Shown here: positions 10,239 through 19,411 of the stretch, piece after piece | Numbering within the stretch: the first letter of the stretch is position 1 | Layout of the letters: every line of letters starts with the position of its first letter | Assembly: GCA_005778835.1 (NCBI GenBank) | Contig: SXMG01000001.1 | Location: 1 to 42,703 of the forward strand | Origin: Actinomycetota bacterium | Lineage (GTDB): Bacteria > Actinomycetota > Actinomycetes > Actinomycetales > Microbacteriaceae | DNA length: 42,703 bases | Direction of reading: 5' to 3' | Notes under the pieces: generated by a model | The model's database searches: none | Told to the model about the DNA's origin: nothing | What the model saw: the letters and a program-made list of their open reading frames with translations, nothing else | Position numbers and translations under genes: made by a program

Positions 10239-11206
10239 CGCCGGGTTCAGCAAGCACGACGGCGCCGATCCGCCTCGGCACGCGCGGCTCTGCCCTCGCG
10301 CTCGCGCAGTCGCAGCGCGTCGCCGACTCGATCGCGGCGCGCACCGGCAGCCCCGTCGAGCTCGTGACGATCTCGACGCTCGGTGACCGCTCGACCGCTC
10401 CGCTCGAGAGCCTGGGCGGCGCGGGCGTCTTCGTGACGGCCGTGCGCGAGGCCCTGCTCGCGGGGGAGTGCGACCTGGTCGTGCACTCGCTCAAGGACCT
10501 GCCGACGGCCTCGCACCCCGAGCTCACTCTCTCGGCGATTCCGAAGCGGGTGGATGCTCGCGACGCGCTCGTGGCGCGCGACGCTGCGACGCTCGAGCAG
10601 TTGCTGCCCGGCGCTCGCGTCGGCACCGGGTCTCCCCGGCGCCGCGCGCAGCTGCGGAGGCGGCGCGACGACCTCGAGGTCGTCGACCTGCGCGGCAACG
10701 TCGACACGCGCATCGGCCGTGTGCTCGGCGACCGCGAGGGGGTCGAGGCCGACCTCGACGCCGTCGTGCTCGCCGTCGCCGGTCTCGAGCGCCTCGGGCG
10801 CGACGACGTGATCACCGAGCATCTCGGTATCGCTGGCTGGCCGACCGCGCCGGGACAGGGAGCCCTTGCCGTCGAGACGCTCGCGAGCGTCTCGGGCCCG
10901 TTGCGCTCGGCCCTGCAGGGCATCGACCACCCCGCGACGCGCACGAGCGTCGAGGCCGAGCGCGCCGTGCTTCGCCTGCTCGAGGCCGGCTGCTCGGCCC
11001 CGCTCGGCGCCCACGCCTTCATCGACGGCGGCATGCTCTTCCTGGCCGCGCGCGTCTATTCCGAGGCGGGCGAGCAGGTATCGGCCGCCCACGCCCTCTA
11101 CGTCGACGACACCCGCACGCCCGGTGAGGATGCCGCGAAGCGCGTGGTCGACGAGCTGCTCGAGCTGGGGGCCGCCGACCTCGCGCCGATGGGCGGCGCG
11201 CGGTGA
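10235..11206 (+). CDS. hemC: Porphobilinogen deaminase (hydroxymethylbilane synthase)
   Basis: IRLGTRGSALALAQSQRVADSI; VHSLKDLPT; RLLEAGCSAPLGAHA cofactor Cys. Confidence 0.94.
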   Translation: MTPGSASTTAPIRLGTRGSALALAQSQRVADSIAARTGSPVELVTISTLGDRSTAPLESLGGAGVFVTAVREALLAGECDLVVHSLKDLPTASHPELTLSAIPKRVDARDALVARDAATLEQLLPGARVGTGSPRRRAQLRRRRDDLEVVDLRGNVDTRIGRVLGDREGVEADLDAVVLAVAGLERLGRDDVITEHLGIAGWPTAPGQGALAVETLASVSGPLRSALQGIDHPATRTSVEAERAVLRLLEAGCSAPLGAHAFIDGGMLFLAARVYSEAGEQVSAAHALYVDDTRTPGEDAAKRVVDELLELGAADLAPMGGAR

Positions 11207-12213
11207 GCGCGCCCCCGTCGGAGAAGGCGGGCGACCTGCACCCGGGCATTCGTCCCCGCCGCCTGCGCGCGACGGCCGCCCTGCGTGGTCTCGTGCGCGA
11301 GACCGAGGTGAGGCCGCACCAGCTCGTGCTGCCGGTGTTCGTGCGCGAGGGCCTCGAGGCCCCGCAGCCGATCGCCTCGATGCCGGGTGTCGATCAGCAC
11401 TCGCTCGACAGCGTTCGCGCCATCGCCGCGCGCGCCGCCGCCGCGGGGCTCGGCGGCATCATGCTCTTCGGTGTGCCCGAGCGGCGCGACGCGATCGGCT
11501 CGGGTGCGACCGACCCCGAGGGCATCCTGAACGTCGCCGCCCGCGCAGTCGTCAGCGAGGTCGGTGACGCGCTGGTCGTGCAGACCGACCTGTGCCTCGA
11601 CGAGTCCACCGACCACGGGCACTGCGGGGTGCTGGATGCCCAGGGCCGCGTCGACAACGATGCGAGCCTCGAGCGCTACGCGGCCATGGCGGTCGCGCAG
11701 GCCGAGGCCGGCGCGCAGCTGCTCGGGCTCAGCGGCATGATGGACGGCCAGACTCGCGTCGCCCGTGCCGCGCTCGATGCGGCGGGCCATAGTGATGTTG
11801 CCCTGCTCGCCTACTCGGCCAAGTACGCCTCGGCGTTCTACGGTCCCTTCCGCGACGCTGTCGAGTCGCAGCTGCAGGGCGATCGCCGCACCTACCAGCT
11901 CGACCCGGCGAACGCGCGTGAGGGTGTGCGCGAGGCAGCGCTCGACGTGCAGGAGGGCGCCGACCTCGTCATGGTCAAGCCCGCGCTTGCCTACCTCGAC
12001 GTGCTGCGCCGTGTCGCCGACGCCTCGCCCATACCGGTGTGGGCGTACATGGTCTCGGGCGAGCACGCCATGATCGCCGCCGCCGCGGCGAACGGTTGGA
12101 TCGACGGTGATCGCGCGCAGCTCGAGGCGCTCATCTCGATTCGACGTGCGGGCGCCGACGCAGTGCTCAGCTATGCAAGCCTCGATCTCGTCGAGAGAGG
12201 ACTCATCACATGA
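11203..12213 (+). CDS. hemB: Delta-aminolevulinic acid dehydratase (porphobilinogen synthase)
   Basis: [23 protein letters not shown] (non-zinc-type metal loop); [24 protein letters not shown]. Confidence 0.94.
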   Translation: MSAPPSEKAGDLHPGIRPRRLRATAALRGLVRETEVRPHQLVLPVFVREGLEAPQPIASMPGVDQHSLDSVRAIAARAAAAGLGGIMLFGVPERRDAIGSGATDPEGILNVAARAVVSEVGDALVVQTDLCLDESTDHGHCGVLDAQGRVDNDASLERYAAMAVAQAEAGAQLLGLSGMMDGQTRVARAALDAAGHSDVALLAYSAKYASAFYGPFRDAVESQLQGDRRTYQLDPANAREGVREAALDVQEGADLVMVKPALAYLDVLRRVADASPIPVWAYMVSGEHAMIAAAAANGWIDGDRAQLEALISIRRAGADAVLSYASLDLVERGLIT

Positions 12214-13586
12214 CTCGCTTCGTCTCCGGCCGCACTCCCACCACCAATACGCTCGAGACGAATGCGGGGGCCTTCGAGCGTGCGCTGCGGGTCACGCCCG
12301 GCTGCGTCAACTCGCCCGTGCGCGCGTTCCGCGCGGTCGGCGGCACCCCTGTCTTCCTGGCGAGCGGCCGCGGCGCCTACGTGACCGATGTCGAGGGCAC
12401 CGAGTACGTCGACCTCGTGGGGCAGTGGGGTCCGGCGCTGCTCGGCCACGCGCATCCCGAGGTCATCGCCGCCGCGCACGCCGCGGTCGACCGGGGGCTC
12501 GGGTTCGGCGCCGCGTCGACGGGCGAGGTGGAGCTCGCCGAACTCGTGCTCGACCGGCTGACGCTCGGCAAGGGCGCCACCGAGCGGCGCGCGATCGAGA
12601 AGCTGCGCCTCGTCTCGACGGGCACCGAGGCAACGATGACGGCGATCCGCCTTGCGCGCGGTGCCACCGGTCGGCCGCTGCTCGTGAAGTTCGCCGGGCA
12701 CTACCACGGCCACTCCGACTCGCTTCTGTCGGAGGCTGGCTCAGGAGTCGCGACGCTCGGCATCCCGGGCTCGGCTGGCATCACGCCCGAGACCGCGGCG
12801 CAGACGATCGTGATCCCCTACAACGACGAGGATGCTCTTGCGGCGGTCTTCGCCGCGCACGGCGACCGCATCGCCGCGGTCATCACCGAGGCCGCCGCCG
12901 CGAACATGGGCGTCGTGCCGCCGAAGCCCGGCTTCAACCGGCTGCTCGCCGACACCGCGCACACGCACGGCGCTCTGCTCATCAGTGACGAGGTCATGAC
13001 GGGCTTCCGCTCGACGGCGGCCGGCTGGTGGGGGCTCGAAGAGCGGCAGGGCGTGCCGTACGACGCCGACCTCACGACCTTCGGCAAGATCATCGGCGGC
13101 GGCCTGCCGCTCGCGGGCCTCGGCGGCCGCGCGGACGTGCTCGACCTGCTCGCGCCGCTTGGTCCGGTCTACCAGGCGGGCACACTGAGCGGAAACCCCG
13201 TGGCCGTCGCGACGGGGGCCGCGATGTTGCGCGGCGCCGACGAGGTGGTCTACGAGCACCTGCCGCGCGCAGCCCGTGCGATCGGCGACGGCCTATCAGC
13301 GGCGCTGACCGCTGAGGGTGTCGAGCACGTGGTCGCCTGGGCGGGTTCGCAGTTCTCGATCTTCTTCCGAGCGGATGCTCCGCAGAACTACGCCGAGGCG
13401 CAAGATCAAGCGACCTGGCGTTTCGGGCCCTTCTTCCACGAGATGCTCGATCACGGGGTCTCACTGCCGCCGAGCGTCTACGAGGCGTGGTTCGTCTCGG
13501 CCGCGCACGACGATGCGGCGATCGAGAGGGTGCTCTCGGCCGCGCGGCCTGCTGCCCGGGCTGCTGCAGCCGCCGCGCGAGTGTAG
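12210..13586 (+). CDS. hemL: Glutamate-1-semialdehyde 2,1-aminomutase
   Basis: [48 protein letters not shown] lysine. Confidence 0.94.
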   Translation: MTRFVSGRTPTTNTLETNAGAFERALRVTPGCVNSPVRAFRAVGGTPVFLASGRGAYVTDVEGTEYVDLVGQWGPALLGHAHPEVIAAAHAAVDRGLGFGAASTGEVELAELVLDRLTLGKGATERRAIEKLRLVSTGTEATMTAIRLARGATGRPLLVKFAGHYHGHSDSLLSEAGSGVATLGIPGSAGITPETAAQTIVIPYNDEDALAAVFAAHGDRIAAVITEAAAANMGVVPPKPGFNRLLADTAHTHGALLISDEVMTGFRSTAAGWWGLEERQGVPYDADLTTFGKIIGGGLPLAGLGGRADVLDLLAPLGPVYQAGTLSGNPVAVATGAAMLRGADEVVYEHLPRAARAIGDGLSAALTAEGVEHVVAWAGSQFSIFFRADAPQNYAEAQDQATWRFGPFFHEMLDHGVSLPPSVYEAWFVSAAHDDAAIERVLSAARPAARAAAAAARV

Positions 13587-13707
13587 ACGATACCGCGCGG
13601 CCTGGGAATCCCCTCCGTATCGCTGGTGAGGGGCAGGGGGGTTCGCAGTACGCTGGGGGCGCCACCGCGATCTCGCCGAACCGGTCGGGTGGCGTGAGGA
13701 GATCGAC

Positions 13708-14055
13708 ATGAGAGGCAAGATTCTGTTCGCCGCCGGCCTGGCCGTCGGCTATGTGCTCGGCACCCGTGCTGGCCGCGAACGCTACGACGAGATCAAGCGC
13801 GCCGCCGACTCGTTCTGGAACAGCCCGCGCGTCAAGCGCCGCGTCGACCAGGTCGAAGACTTCGTGAAGGAGAAGGCCCCCGAGGTCGCCGAGTTCGTCT
13901 CGGATGGCGCGAAGAAGATCGTGAACCAGGTCACCGGCGCATCGTCGAAGAAGCCTGCAGCGAAGCCGGCCGCGAAGTCGAGCACGTCGTCGTCCGCCAC
14001 GGCGAAGAAGCCCGCGACTCGGTCGAAGGCGGCGAGCTCCGGCTCGTCGTCGTGA
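13708..14055 (+). CDS. YtxH-domain membrane/stress protein with Lys/Ala/Ser-rich tail
   Basis: MRGKILFAAGLAVGYVLGTRAGRERYDEIKRAAD; low-complexity KKPAAKPAAKSSTSSS tail. Confidence 0.75.
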   Translation: MRGKILFAAGLAVGYVLGTRAGRERYDEIKRAADSFWNSPRVKRRVDQVEDFVKEKAPEVAEFVSDGAKKIVNQVTGASSKKPAAKPAAKSSTSSSATAKKPATRSKAASSGSSS

Positions 14056-14074
14056 CCTGCAGGGCGCGATCACG

Positions 14075-14494
14075 ATGACCACCCCTGAGAGTTCTCCGCG
14101 CGAACGGCGCGGCCTCTTCACGCTCATCGCCGACATCCCCGGCCTGATTCGCGAGCTCATCGCCGCTGAGATCGAGTCGCTCAAGGCTGAAGTGGTCGGC
14201 AAGCTCAAGGCCGCCGGCATCGGCGCGGGCTTTCTCGTCACGGCGGGCGCGTTCGCTTTCTTCGCCGTGCTCGTGCTGACGGCTGCTGGCGTGCTCGCCC
14301 TGGCCCTCGTGGTGCCCGCGTGGGCGGCCGCGCTGATCGTGGGCGCAGCGCTTCTGCTGCTCGCGGGCATCGCCGCCGCGATCGGGGTCGCACAGCTGAA
14401 GCACGGGGTGCCGCCGACCCCCACCGAGACCATCGAGAGTGTGAAAGAAGATGTGCGCGTTGTGCGCGGCATCAGAAAGCGAGACAGATCATGA
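14075..14494 (+). CDS. Phage holin family / actinobacterial holin-X-type membrane protein
   Basis: Two hydrophobic helices after RELIAAEIESLKAEVVGKLKAAGIG; ATG 14075. Confidence 0.7.
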   Translation: MTTPESSPRERRGLFTLIADIPGLIRELIAAEIESLKAEVVGKLKAAGIGAGFLVTAGAFAFFAVLVLTAAGVLALALVVPAWAAALIVGAALLLLAGIAAAIGVAQLKHGVPPTPTETIESVKEDVRVVRGIRKRDRS

Positions 14495-14715
14495 GCGACA
14501 CCGTGTCGAACACCGTTGAGAGCGCCCGTGCCAAGCTCGAGCAGACCCTCGACGCTATCGACGAGCGCCTCGACGTCAAGAAGCAGGCGAGCGAGCTCAC
14601 CCACCGGGTGAAGAGCTCGTACGAGTCGAACCCCGTGCCGTGGATCATCGGCGCCACCGCGGCAGCCGTCGCCGTCGTGGGTCTGGTCGCCTGGGCGATC
14701 TTCAGCGACGACTGA
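14491..14715 (+). CDS. DUF3618-like single-TM protein
   Basis: ATG 14491 overlaps preceding stop; SARAKLEQTLDAIDERLDVKKQASELTHRVKSSYESNPVPW + TM helix. Confidence 0.7.
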   Translation: MSDTVSNTVESARAKLEQTLDAIDERLDVKKQASELTHRVKSSYESNPVPWIIGATAAAVAVVGLVAWAIFSDD

Positions 14716-14720
14716 GCCCT

Positions 14721-14737
14721 TCGAGCGCTGCGCTCGA
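14721..14737 (+). terminator. Short terminator-like hairpin after DUF3618 gene
   Basis: TCGAGCG-CTG-CGCTCGA followed by TTATGA. Confidence 0.5.
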
Positions 14738-14773
14738 TTATGACTCTCGTGCCGAGAGAGTCATCATGGAGTG

Positions 14774-15604
14774 ATGTCTTTTCTGCCTGAGGTGACCATC
14801 GAGCGCACGCCCACCGGCGCGCTGCCGGTGATCAAGCCGCTTCTCGGCTGGCGCGTGCTCGTACCCCGCGGCGGCAAGTGGGGCGACGGCATCGCAGCGC
14901 AGCTGCGGTCGCTCGGCGCGACGCCCGTCATCGCGCCCCTCATCAACTTCGCAGGCAGCGACGACCCCGATCGCCTCGCCGACGAGCTCGCCGCTCTGCA
15001 GCGCGGCGAGGTCGAGTGGCTCGTCGTCACGAGCGCGACAACCGTCGACGTGCTCGTGGGGCACGGAGTGAGCATCCCCGAATCGACGCGCGTCGCCGCC
15101 GTCGGCGAGACGACCGCGCACGCTCTGCAGCTGGCCGGCTACCCGGTCGACTTCGTGCCGAGCGATCACTCGGCGCGCGGGCTCGTCAAGGAGTGGCCCG
15201 CCGCCGAGGTGCACGGCCGCGTGCTCGTGCCGCAGTCGCAGATCGCCGAGCCGACGCTCGTGAGCGGTCTGCTCGAGCGGGGCATCGATGCCCGGTTCGT
15301 CACGGCGTACCGCACGGTGGGCGTCGAGGCTCCCGCCCAGGTCGTGCGCGACGTCGCCGAGGGGCGCATCACGGGCCTCATCATCAGCTCGGGCAGTGTT
15401 GCGCGCCAGGTGGCGGAGCAGTTTGCACCGCTGCCCGACTGCACCGCCGTCGTCTGCATCGGCCCCCGCACGGCGTTCGACGCCCGTGCCGCCGGGCTCA
15501 CGGTGCACCGCATTGCGGAAGAGCGATCGAGCCAGGCACTCGTGCGGGCGCTCGCCGACTACGCGATGGACCCCGACGACAACTGCCCGCCGGTCGTGCC
15601 CTAG
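14774..15604 (+). CDS. hemD: Uroporphyrinogen-III synthase
   Basis: GWRVLVPRGGKWGDGIAAQLRSLGATPVIAPLINF; VVTSATTVDVL; ISSGSVARQVAEQF; start may be GTG 14771 or ATG 14774. Confidence 0.85.
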   Translation: MSFLPEVTIERTPTGALPVIKPLLGWRVLVPRGGKWGDGIAAQLRSLGATPVIAPLINFAGSDDPDRLADELAALQRGEVEWLVVTSATTVDVLVGHGVSIPESTRVAAVGETTAHALQLAGYPVDFVPSDHSARGLVKEWPAAEVHGRVLVPQSQIAEPTLVSGLLERGIDARFVTAYRTVGVEAPAQVVRDVAEGRITGLIISSGSVARQVAEQFAPLPDCTAVVCIGPRTAFDARAAGLTVHRIAEERSSQALVRALADYAMDPDDNCPPVVP

Positions 15605-15999
15605 CCGTTGACCACGAGGGCGGCGATCGCGAGCAGCGGCACGCCACCCTGCGCGAGAGCGATCGGCAGCATGCGCCTCGGCGCGGTGACGGCCAGCGCG
15701 ATGCCGGCGAGCGCCATGAGCGAGCATCCGACGATGACGACGACGATGCCGATGCCCCACGAGTCGCGCGCCAGCACCAGGATGATGCCCACCAGCACCA
15801 CGAGCGCGAGCCCCAGGTTGTAGACCCCCTGGTTGACGGCGAACAGGCGCAGCGGCGCCGAGTCGTTCTCAGGGCGCACGCCGAAGATGCGCCGCCCGAG
15901 GGGCAGGCGGAAGAGCACGCTCTCGAGCACGAAGAACGCGAGGTGCAGCACGGCGGCCATGGCGGCGAGCACGAGGCCGATGATGAGCAGCGCGGTCAT
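15601..15999 (-). CDS. DUF1304 family membrane protein
   Basis: MTALLIIGLVLAAMAAVLHLAFFVLESVLFRLPLGRRIFG...; trimmed from ORF-track extension. Confidence 0.75.
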   Translation of the reverse strand: MTALLIIGLVLAAMAAVLHLAFFVLESVLFRLPLGRRIFGVRPENDSAPLRLFAVNQGVYNLGLALVVLVGIILVLARDSWGIGIVVVIVGCSLMALAGIALAVTAPRRMLPIALAQGGVPLLAIAALVVNG

Positions 16000-17003
16000 G
16001 GGAGGTCTCCGATCGATACCGAGAGTCGCCCCCGCACCCGGCCGGCGAGCAACTCGGCGGCCGCGGAGCGCGCCTCGGCGAGGGGGATGGGTCGAGCGAT
16101 GCGATCGACGATGACCGCATCGAGGTCGGTCGCCAGCCGCCGCCAGGCCTGCTGGCGCAGCGGGAGGGCGGAGACCGTCGAGTTGACGCCGAGCAGGGCG
16201 ACACCGCGCAAGATGAACGGCATGACCGTGGTCTCGAGGGCGGCGGAGGCCGCGTTGCCGCAGGCCACGGCGGCGCCGCCCTGCCGCAGCTGAGCGAGTG
16301 CCGTCGCGAGCGAGCGCCCGCCGACGGTGTCGACGACCGCGTCGAAGCGCTGCGACTCGAGCGGGCGCGATTCGCGGTCGAGCTCGCCGCGGTCGATGAC
16401 GGTCGAGGCCCCGAGCTCGTGCAGGTCGGCTGCGTGCTCGGCGCGGCCGGTCGACGCGGTGACGGTGAAGCCGGCGCGCGCGAGCAGGGCGATGGCGAAG
16501 CCTCCGAGTCCACCGCTGGCGCCGGTCACGAGCACGTCGCCCTCGGTGATGGCGTGCCGCTCGAGCGCGAGCACGGCGAGCATGGCCGTGAAGCCGGCGG
16601 TTCCGATGCCGGCTGCGTGGGCATCCGTGAAGACAGGCGGAGTGGCGACGAGGGTGTCGCCGTCGAGAACGGCGCGGCCCGCGAGGCCGCCGTGCCGCGT
16701 CTCGCCGGCACCCGCACCATTGAGCAGCACGCGGTCGCCGGCCACCCACGCCGCGTGCGTCGAGGCGGCGACCGTGCCGACCACGTCGATGCCGGGCACG
16801 AGGGGCGAGATGCGCGCGACACCGGGGTTGCCGCTGAAGGCGAGAGCGTCTTTGTAGTTGAGGCTCGACCACGTGACATCGACCGTCACGTCACCGCCCT
16901 GGTCGGCGGGTGGGTGCAGGGCGTCGTCGTCGAGGTCGACGAGGGCTACGGTGGCGTCGCCACCCTCAGCGGCGCTGCGGGTGATCTGCCAGCCGAGAGT
17001 CAT
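15996..17003 (-). CDS. MDR family oxidoreductase, AcuI/YhdH (acrylyl-CoA reductase) type
   Basis: DVTWSSLNYKDALAFSGNPGVAR; VTGASGGLGGFAIALLARAGFTVTASTGR. Confidence 0.85.
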   Translation of the reverse strand: MTLGWQITRSAAEGGDATVALVDLDDDALHPPADQGGDVTVDVTWSSLNYKDALAFSGNPGVARISPLVPGIDVVGTVAASTHAAWVAGDRVLLNGAGAGETRHGGLAGRAVLDGDTLVATPPVFTDAHAAGIGTAGFTAMLAVLALERHAITEGDVLVTGASGGLGGFAIALLARAGFTVTASTGRAEHAADLHELGASTVIDRGELDRESRPLESQRFDAVVDTVGGRSLATALAQLRQGGAAVACGNAASAALETTVMPFILRGVALLGVNSTVSALPLRQQAWRRLATDLDAVIVDRIARPIPLAEARSAAAELLAGRVRGRLSVSIGDLP

Positions 17004-17043
17004 GCGAGCCAGCCTAGGCCGCTCCGCACCGCGCGGCGAGGGC

Positions 17044-18069
17044 TCAGCCGAAGAGCAGAGCGGCCTCGTCGTAGCGCTCTTGCGGCACCGTCTTGAGCTT
17101 GCCCAGGGCCGCCTCGAACCCGACGGGCACGATGTCAGTGCCGCGCAGCGCCACCATCGAGCCCCACGCCTGATCGTTGACGAGGCTGATCGACGCCATG
17201 CCGAGCCGCGTGGCGAGCACGCGGTCGAACGCGCTCGGGGTGCCGCCGCGCTGAATGTGGCCGAGTGTCGTTGCGCGAGTTTCGATGCCCGTGCGCTGCT
17301 CGATCATCGGGGCGATGAGCTCGCCGATGCCGCCCAGCCGCGGCCGGCCGAAAGCATCGAGGCCGCGCTCGGAGTGCGGCTCGTCGGCGCCGTCGAGCGT
17401 GAAGCCCTCAGCGACCACGACGAGCGGGGCGCGGCCGCGGTCGTGGGCGCGCATGACCCAGGTGCAGAGCTGCTCCATGCTGGTGTTCTGCTCGGGGATG
17501 AGAATGGCGTGCGCACCCGCGGCCATGCCCGAGTGCAGGGCGATCCAGCCGACGTGGCGACCCATGACCTCGGCCACCATGCAGCGGTTGTGGGCGTCGC
17601 CCGTGGTGCGAAGGCGATCCATCGCCTCGGTCGCGATCTGCACGGCGGTGTCGAAGCCGAAGGTGTAGTCGGTGGCGTCGAGGTCGTTGTCGACCGTCTT
17701 CGGCACGCCGACGATGCGCACGCCCTCGTCGGTGAGGCGCTTCGCGGCCGCGAGCGTGCCTTCGCCACCGATGGCGATGAGCGCGTCGAGCTCGTTGGCG
17801 GCGAAGACCTCGTTGACGCGGTCGACGCCGCCGATGCCCTCGAAGGGGTTGGTGCGACTCGTGCCGAGAATGGTGCCGCCCTGCTTCGAGATGCCCTTCA
17901 CCTCGTGCCGGCCGAGCGGCACGGTGTGGTTCTCGACCACGCCCTTCCAGCCGTCTTTGAAGCCGACGAAGTCGTGGCCGTGCACCGTCGTGCCGGTGAG
18001 CACGGCGGCGCGGATGACCGCGTTGAGGCCGGGGGCGTCGCCGCCGGAGGTGAGCATTCCGATGCGCAT
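17044..18069 (-). CDS. pfkA: ATP/PPi-dependent 6-phosphofructokinase
   Basis: MRIGMLTSGGDAPGLNAVIRAAV; TSRTNPF; PKTVDNDLDATDYTFGFDTAV; MGRHVGWIAL; start trimmed from ORF-track 19146. Confidence 0.92.
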   Translation of the reverse strand: MRIGMLTSGGDAPGLNAVIRAAVLTGTTVHGHDFVGFKDGWKGVVENHTVPLGRHEVKGISKQGGTILGTSRTNPFEGIGGVDRVNEVFAANELDALIAIGGEGTLAAAKRLTDEGVRIVGVPKTVDNDLDATDYTFGFDTAVQIATEAMDRLRTTGDAHNRCMVAEVMGRHVGWIALHSGMAAGAHAILIPEQNTSMEQLCTWVMRAHDRGRAPLVVVAEGFTLDGADEPHSERGLDAFGRPRLGGIGELIAPMIEQRTGIETRATTLGHIQRGGTPSAFDRVLATRLGMASISLVNDQAWGSMVALRGTDIVPVGFEAALGKLKTVPQERYDEAALLFG

Positions 18070-18196
18070 GGTTCCATCATGGCCGCTCGGGGCGCGCCGC
18101 GCGAAAGCGAGCGGGGCCCGCGCCTTTCTCGGCGCATCCGAGGCGATGCGCACTACCGTGAGGGCACCCGCACCGCTGGCGCCCGACGGAGGATGC

Positions 18197-18610
18197 ATGA
18201 CCGACTCGACCGCCCTGCTCGCACTGGCTGATGAGCAGTACGTGCTGCTGACGACGACGCGCAGAACGGGAGTAGCCGTGCCGACTCCGGTGTGGGTCGC
18301 GCGCGACGGAGACACTCTCGTCGTGACGACCGGGGCCGAGTCGGGCAAGGTCAAGCGCCTGCGGCACACGCCCCGGGTGACGCTGCAGGCGTGCGACCGG
18401 GCAGGCACTCCCCACGCGGCGGCACCGGTCATCGAGGCGCATGCGACCGTGCATGACGATGCCGCGTCGCGAGACCGTCTCGACGCGGCCCTGAGCGAGA
18501 AGTACGGTGTGCAGTACGCGGCGATCCGTGCCATGGGAAAGCTGCGCGGCCGGCGCGCGAACGAGTCGGTCGTCGTGCGTCTCAGCGCCGTATCGAAGGA
18601 GCCGTCGTGA
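18197..18610 (+). CDS. PPOX-class FMN/F420-binding split-barrel oxidoreductase
   Basis: YVLLTTTRRTGVAVPTPVWVARDGDTLVVTTGAESGKVKRLRHTPRVTL. Confidence 0.8.
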   Translation: MTDSTALLALADEQYVLLTTTRRTGVAVPTPVWVARDGDTLVVTTGAESGKVKRLRHTPRVTLQACDRAGTPHAAAPVIEAHATVHDDAASRDRLDAALSEKYGVQYAAIRAMGKLRGRRANESVVVRLSAVSKEPS

Positions 18611-18936
18611 CTGCATCGCCCTACCCGACCCCCGCCCCGCCCGTGCCCGGCCGCACCATGGGCATCGTCTCGCTCGTGCTGTCGATCATCGGCCTGCACG
18701 TGGTCGGCATCATTCTCGGATTCGTCGCTCTCACGCAGTCGAAACGCGCGGGGCAGAAGAACGGCTTCGCCGTGGCGGGCATCATCGTCGGTTTCGTGCT
18801 GCTGGTGCTGAGCATCATCGTCATCGGGCTGGCCGTGGCAGGCGGGTTCGCGTTCTGGGGCTTCATCACCGAGGCGTGCCGTGATCTCGGCTCGGGCGTC
18901 TGGGTAGTCGACGGCATCACCTATTCGTGCCCCTGA
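18607..18936 (+). CDS. DUF4190-like membrane protein
   Basis: GRTMGIVSLVLSIIGLHVVGIILGFVALTQSKRAGQKNGFAVAGIIVGF; GTG overlaps preceding stop. Confidence 0.75.
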   Translation: MTASPYPTPAPPVPGRTMGIVSLVLSIIGLHVVGIILGFVALTQSKRAGQKNGFAVAGIIVGFVLLVLSIIVIGLAVAGGFAFWGFITEACRDLGSGVWVVDGITYSCP

Positions 18937-19032
18937 GGTCTGAGCAGAAAGTACTCTTCTGCAGGGTGCCCGCTGAACACTACGATTCGAGCGAACGGAG
19001 CCAACCCGGTTCCCCACCCCGCAGGAGCAACC

Positions 19033-19383
19033 ATGACCGACGCACCTCCTCCTAGCCCCGCCTACGCCGCAGCATCGCCCGCCCCCGTCAACCCCGGCAA
19101 GACCATGGGCATCGTCGCCCTGGTGCTCTCGATCATCGGTCTGCACCTGATCGGCGTCATCGTGGGCTTCATCGGTCTCAACCAGTCGAAGAAGGCCGGC
19201 CAGAAGAACGGGTTCGCGCTCGCCGGCATCATCATCGGCTTCATCGGCATGATCATCGTGCTCGCACTCATCATCGGCGGCGGCGCCCTGTTCGGCAGCC
19301 TCTTCGGCGGTCTCACTCAGGTCTGCGCCGAGCTCGGCACGGGCGTCTGGGAGGTCAACGGCGTCACCTACACGTGCCCGTAG
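19033..19383 (+). CDS. DUF4190-like membrane protein, paralog of previous gene
   Basis: GKTMGIVALVLSIIGLHLIGVIVGFIGLNQSKKAGQKNGFALAGIIIGF; preceded by GCAGGAG. Confidence 0.8.
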   Translation: MTDAPPPSPAYAAASPAPVNPGKTMGIVALVLSIIGLHLIGVIVGFIGLNQSKKAGQKNGFALAGIIIGFIGMIIVLALIIGGGALFGSLFGGLTQVCAELGTGVWEVNGVTYTCP

Positions 19384-19411
19384 TGACAGCGGGCTGACCT
19401 AGCCTGGTCGC

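Noticed and set aside
13587-13707. CGCCACC...GGTGGCG repeat and GGGAATCCCC palindrome before the YtxH gene
   Set aside because: Long loop and short arms; expected by chance in this composition.
14075-14494. Prophage lysis gene (holin)
   Set aside because: Holin-X-type family member in a chromosomal housekeeping context with no endolysin or phage genes nearby.
17044-19146. 700-aa ORF containing PfkA
   Set aside because: Upstream half is a GC-driven extension across DUF4190 and FMN-oxidoreductase genes on the other strand; PfkA starts at 18069.
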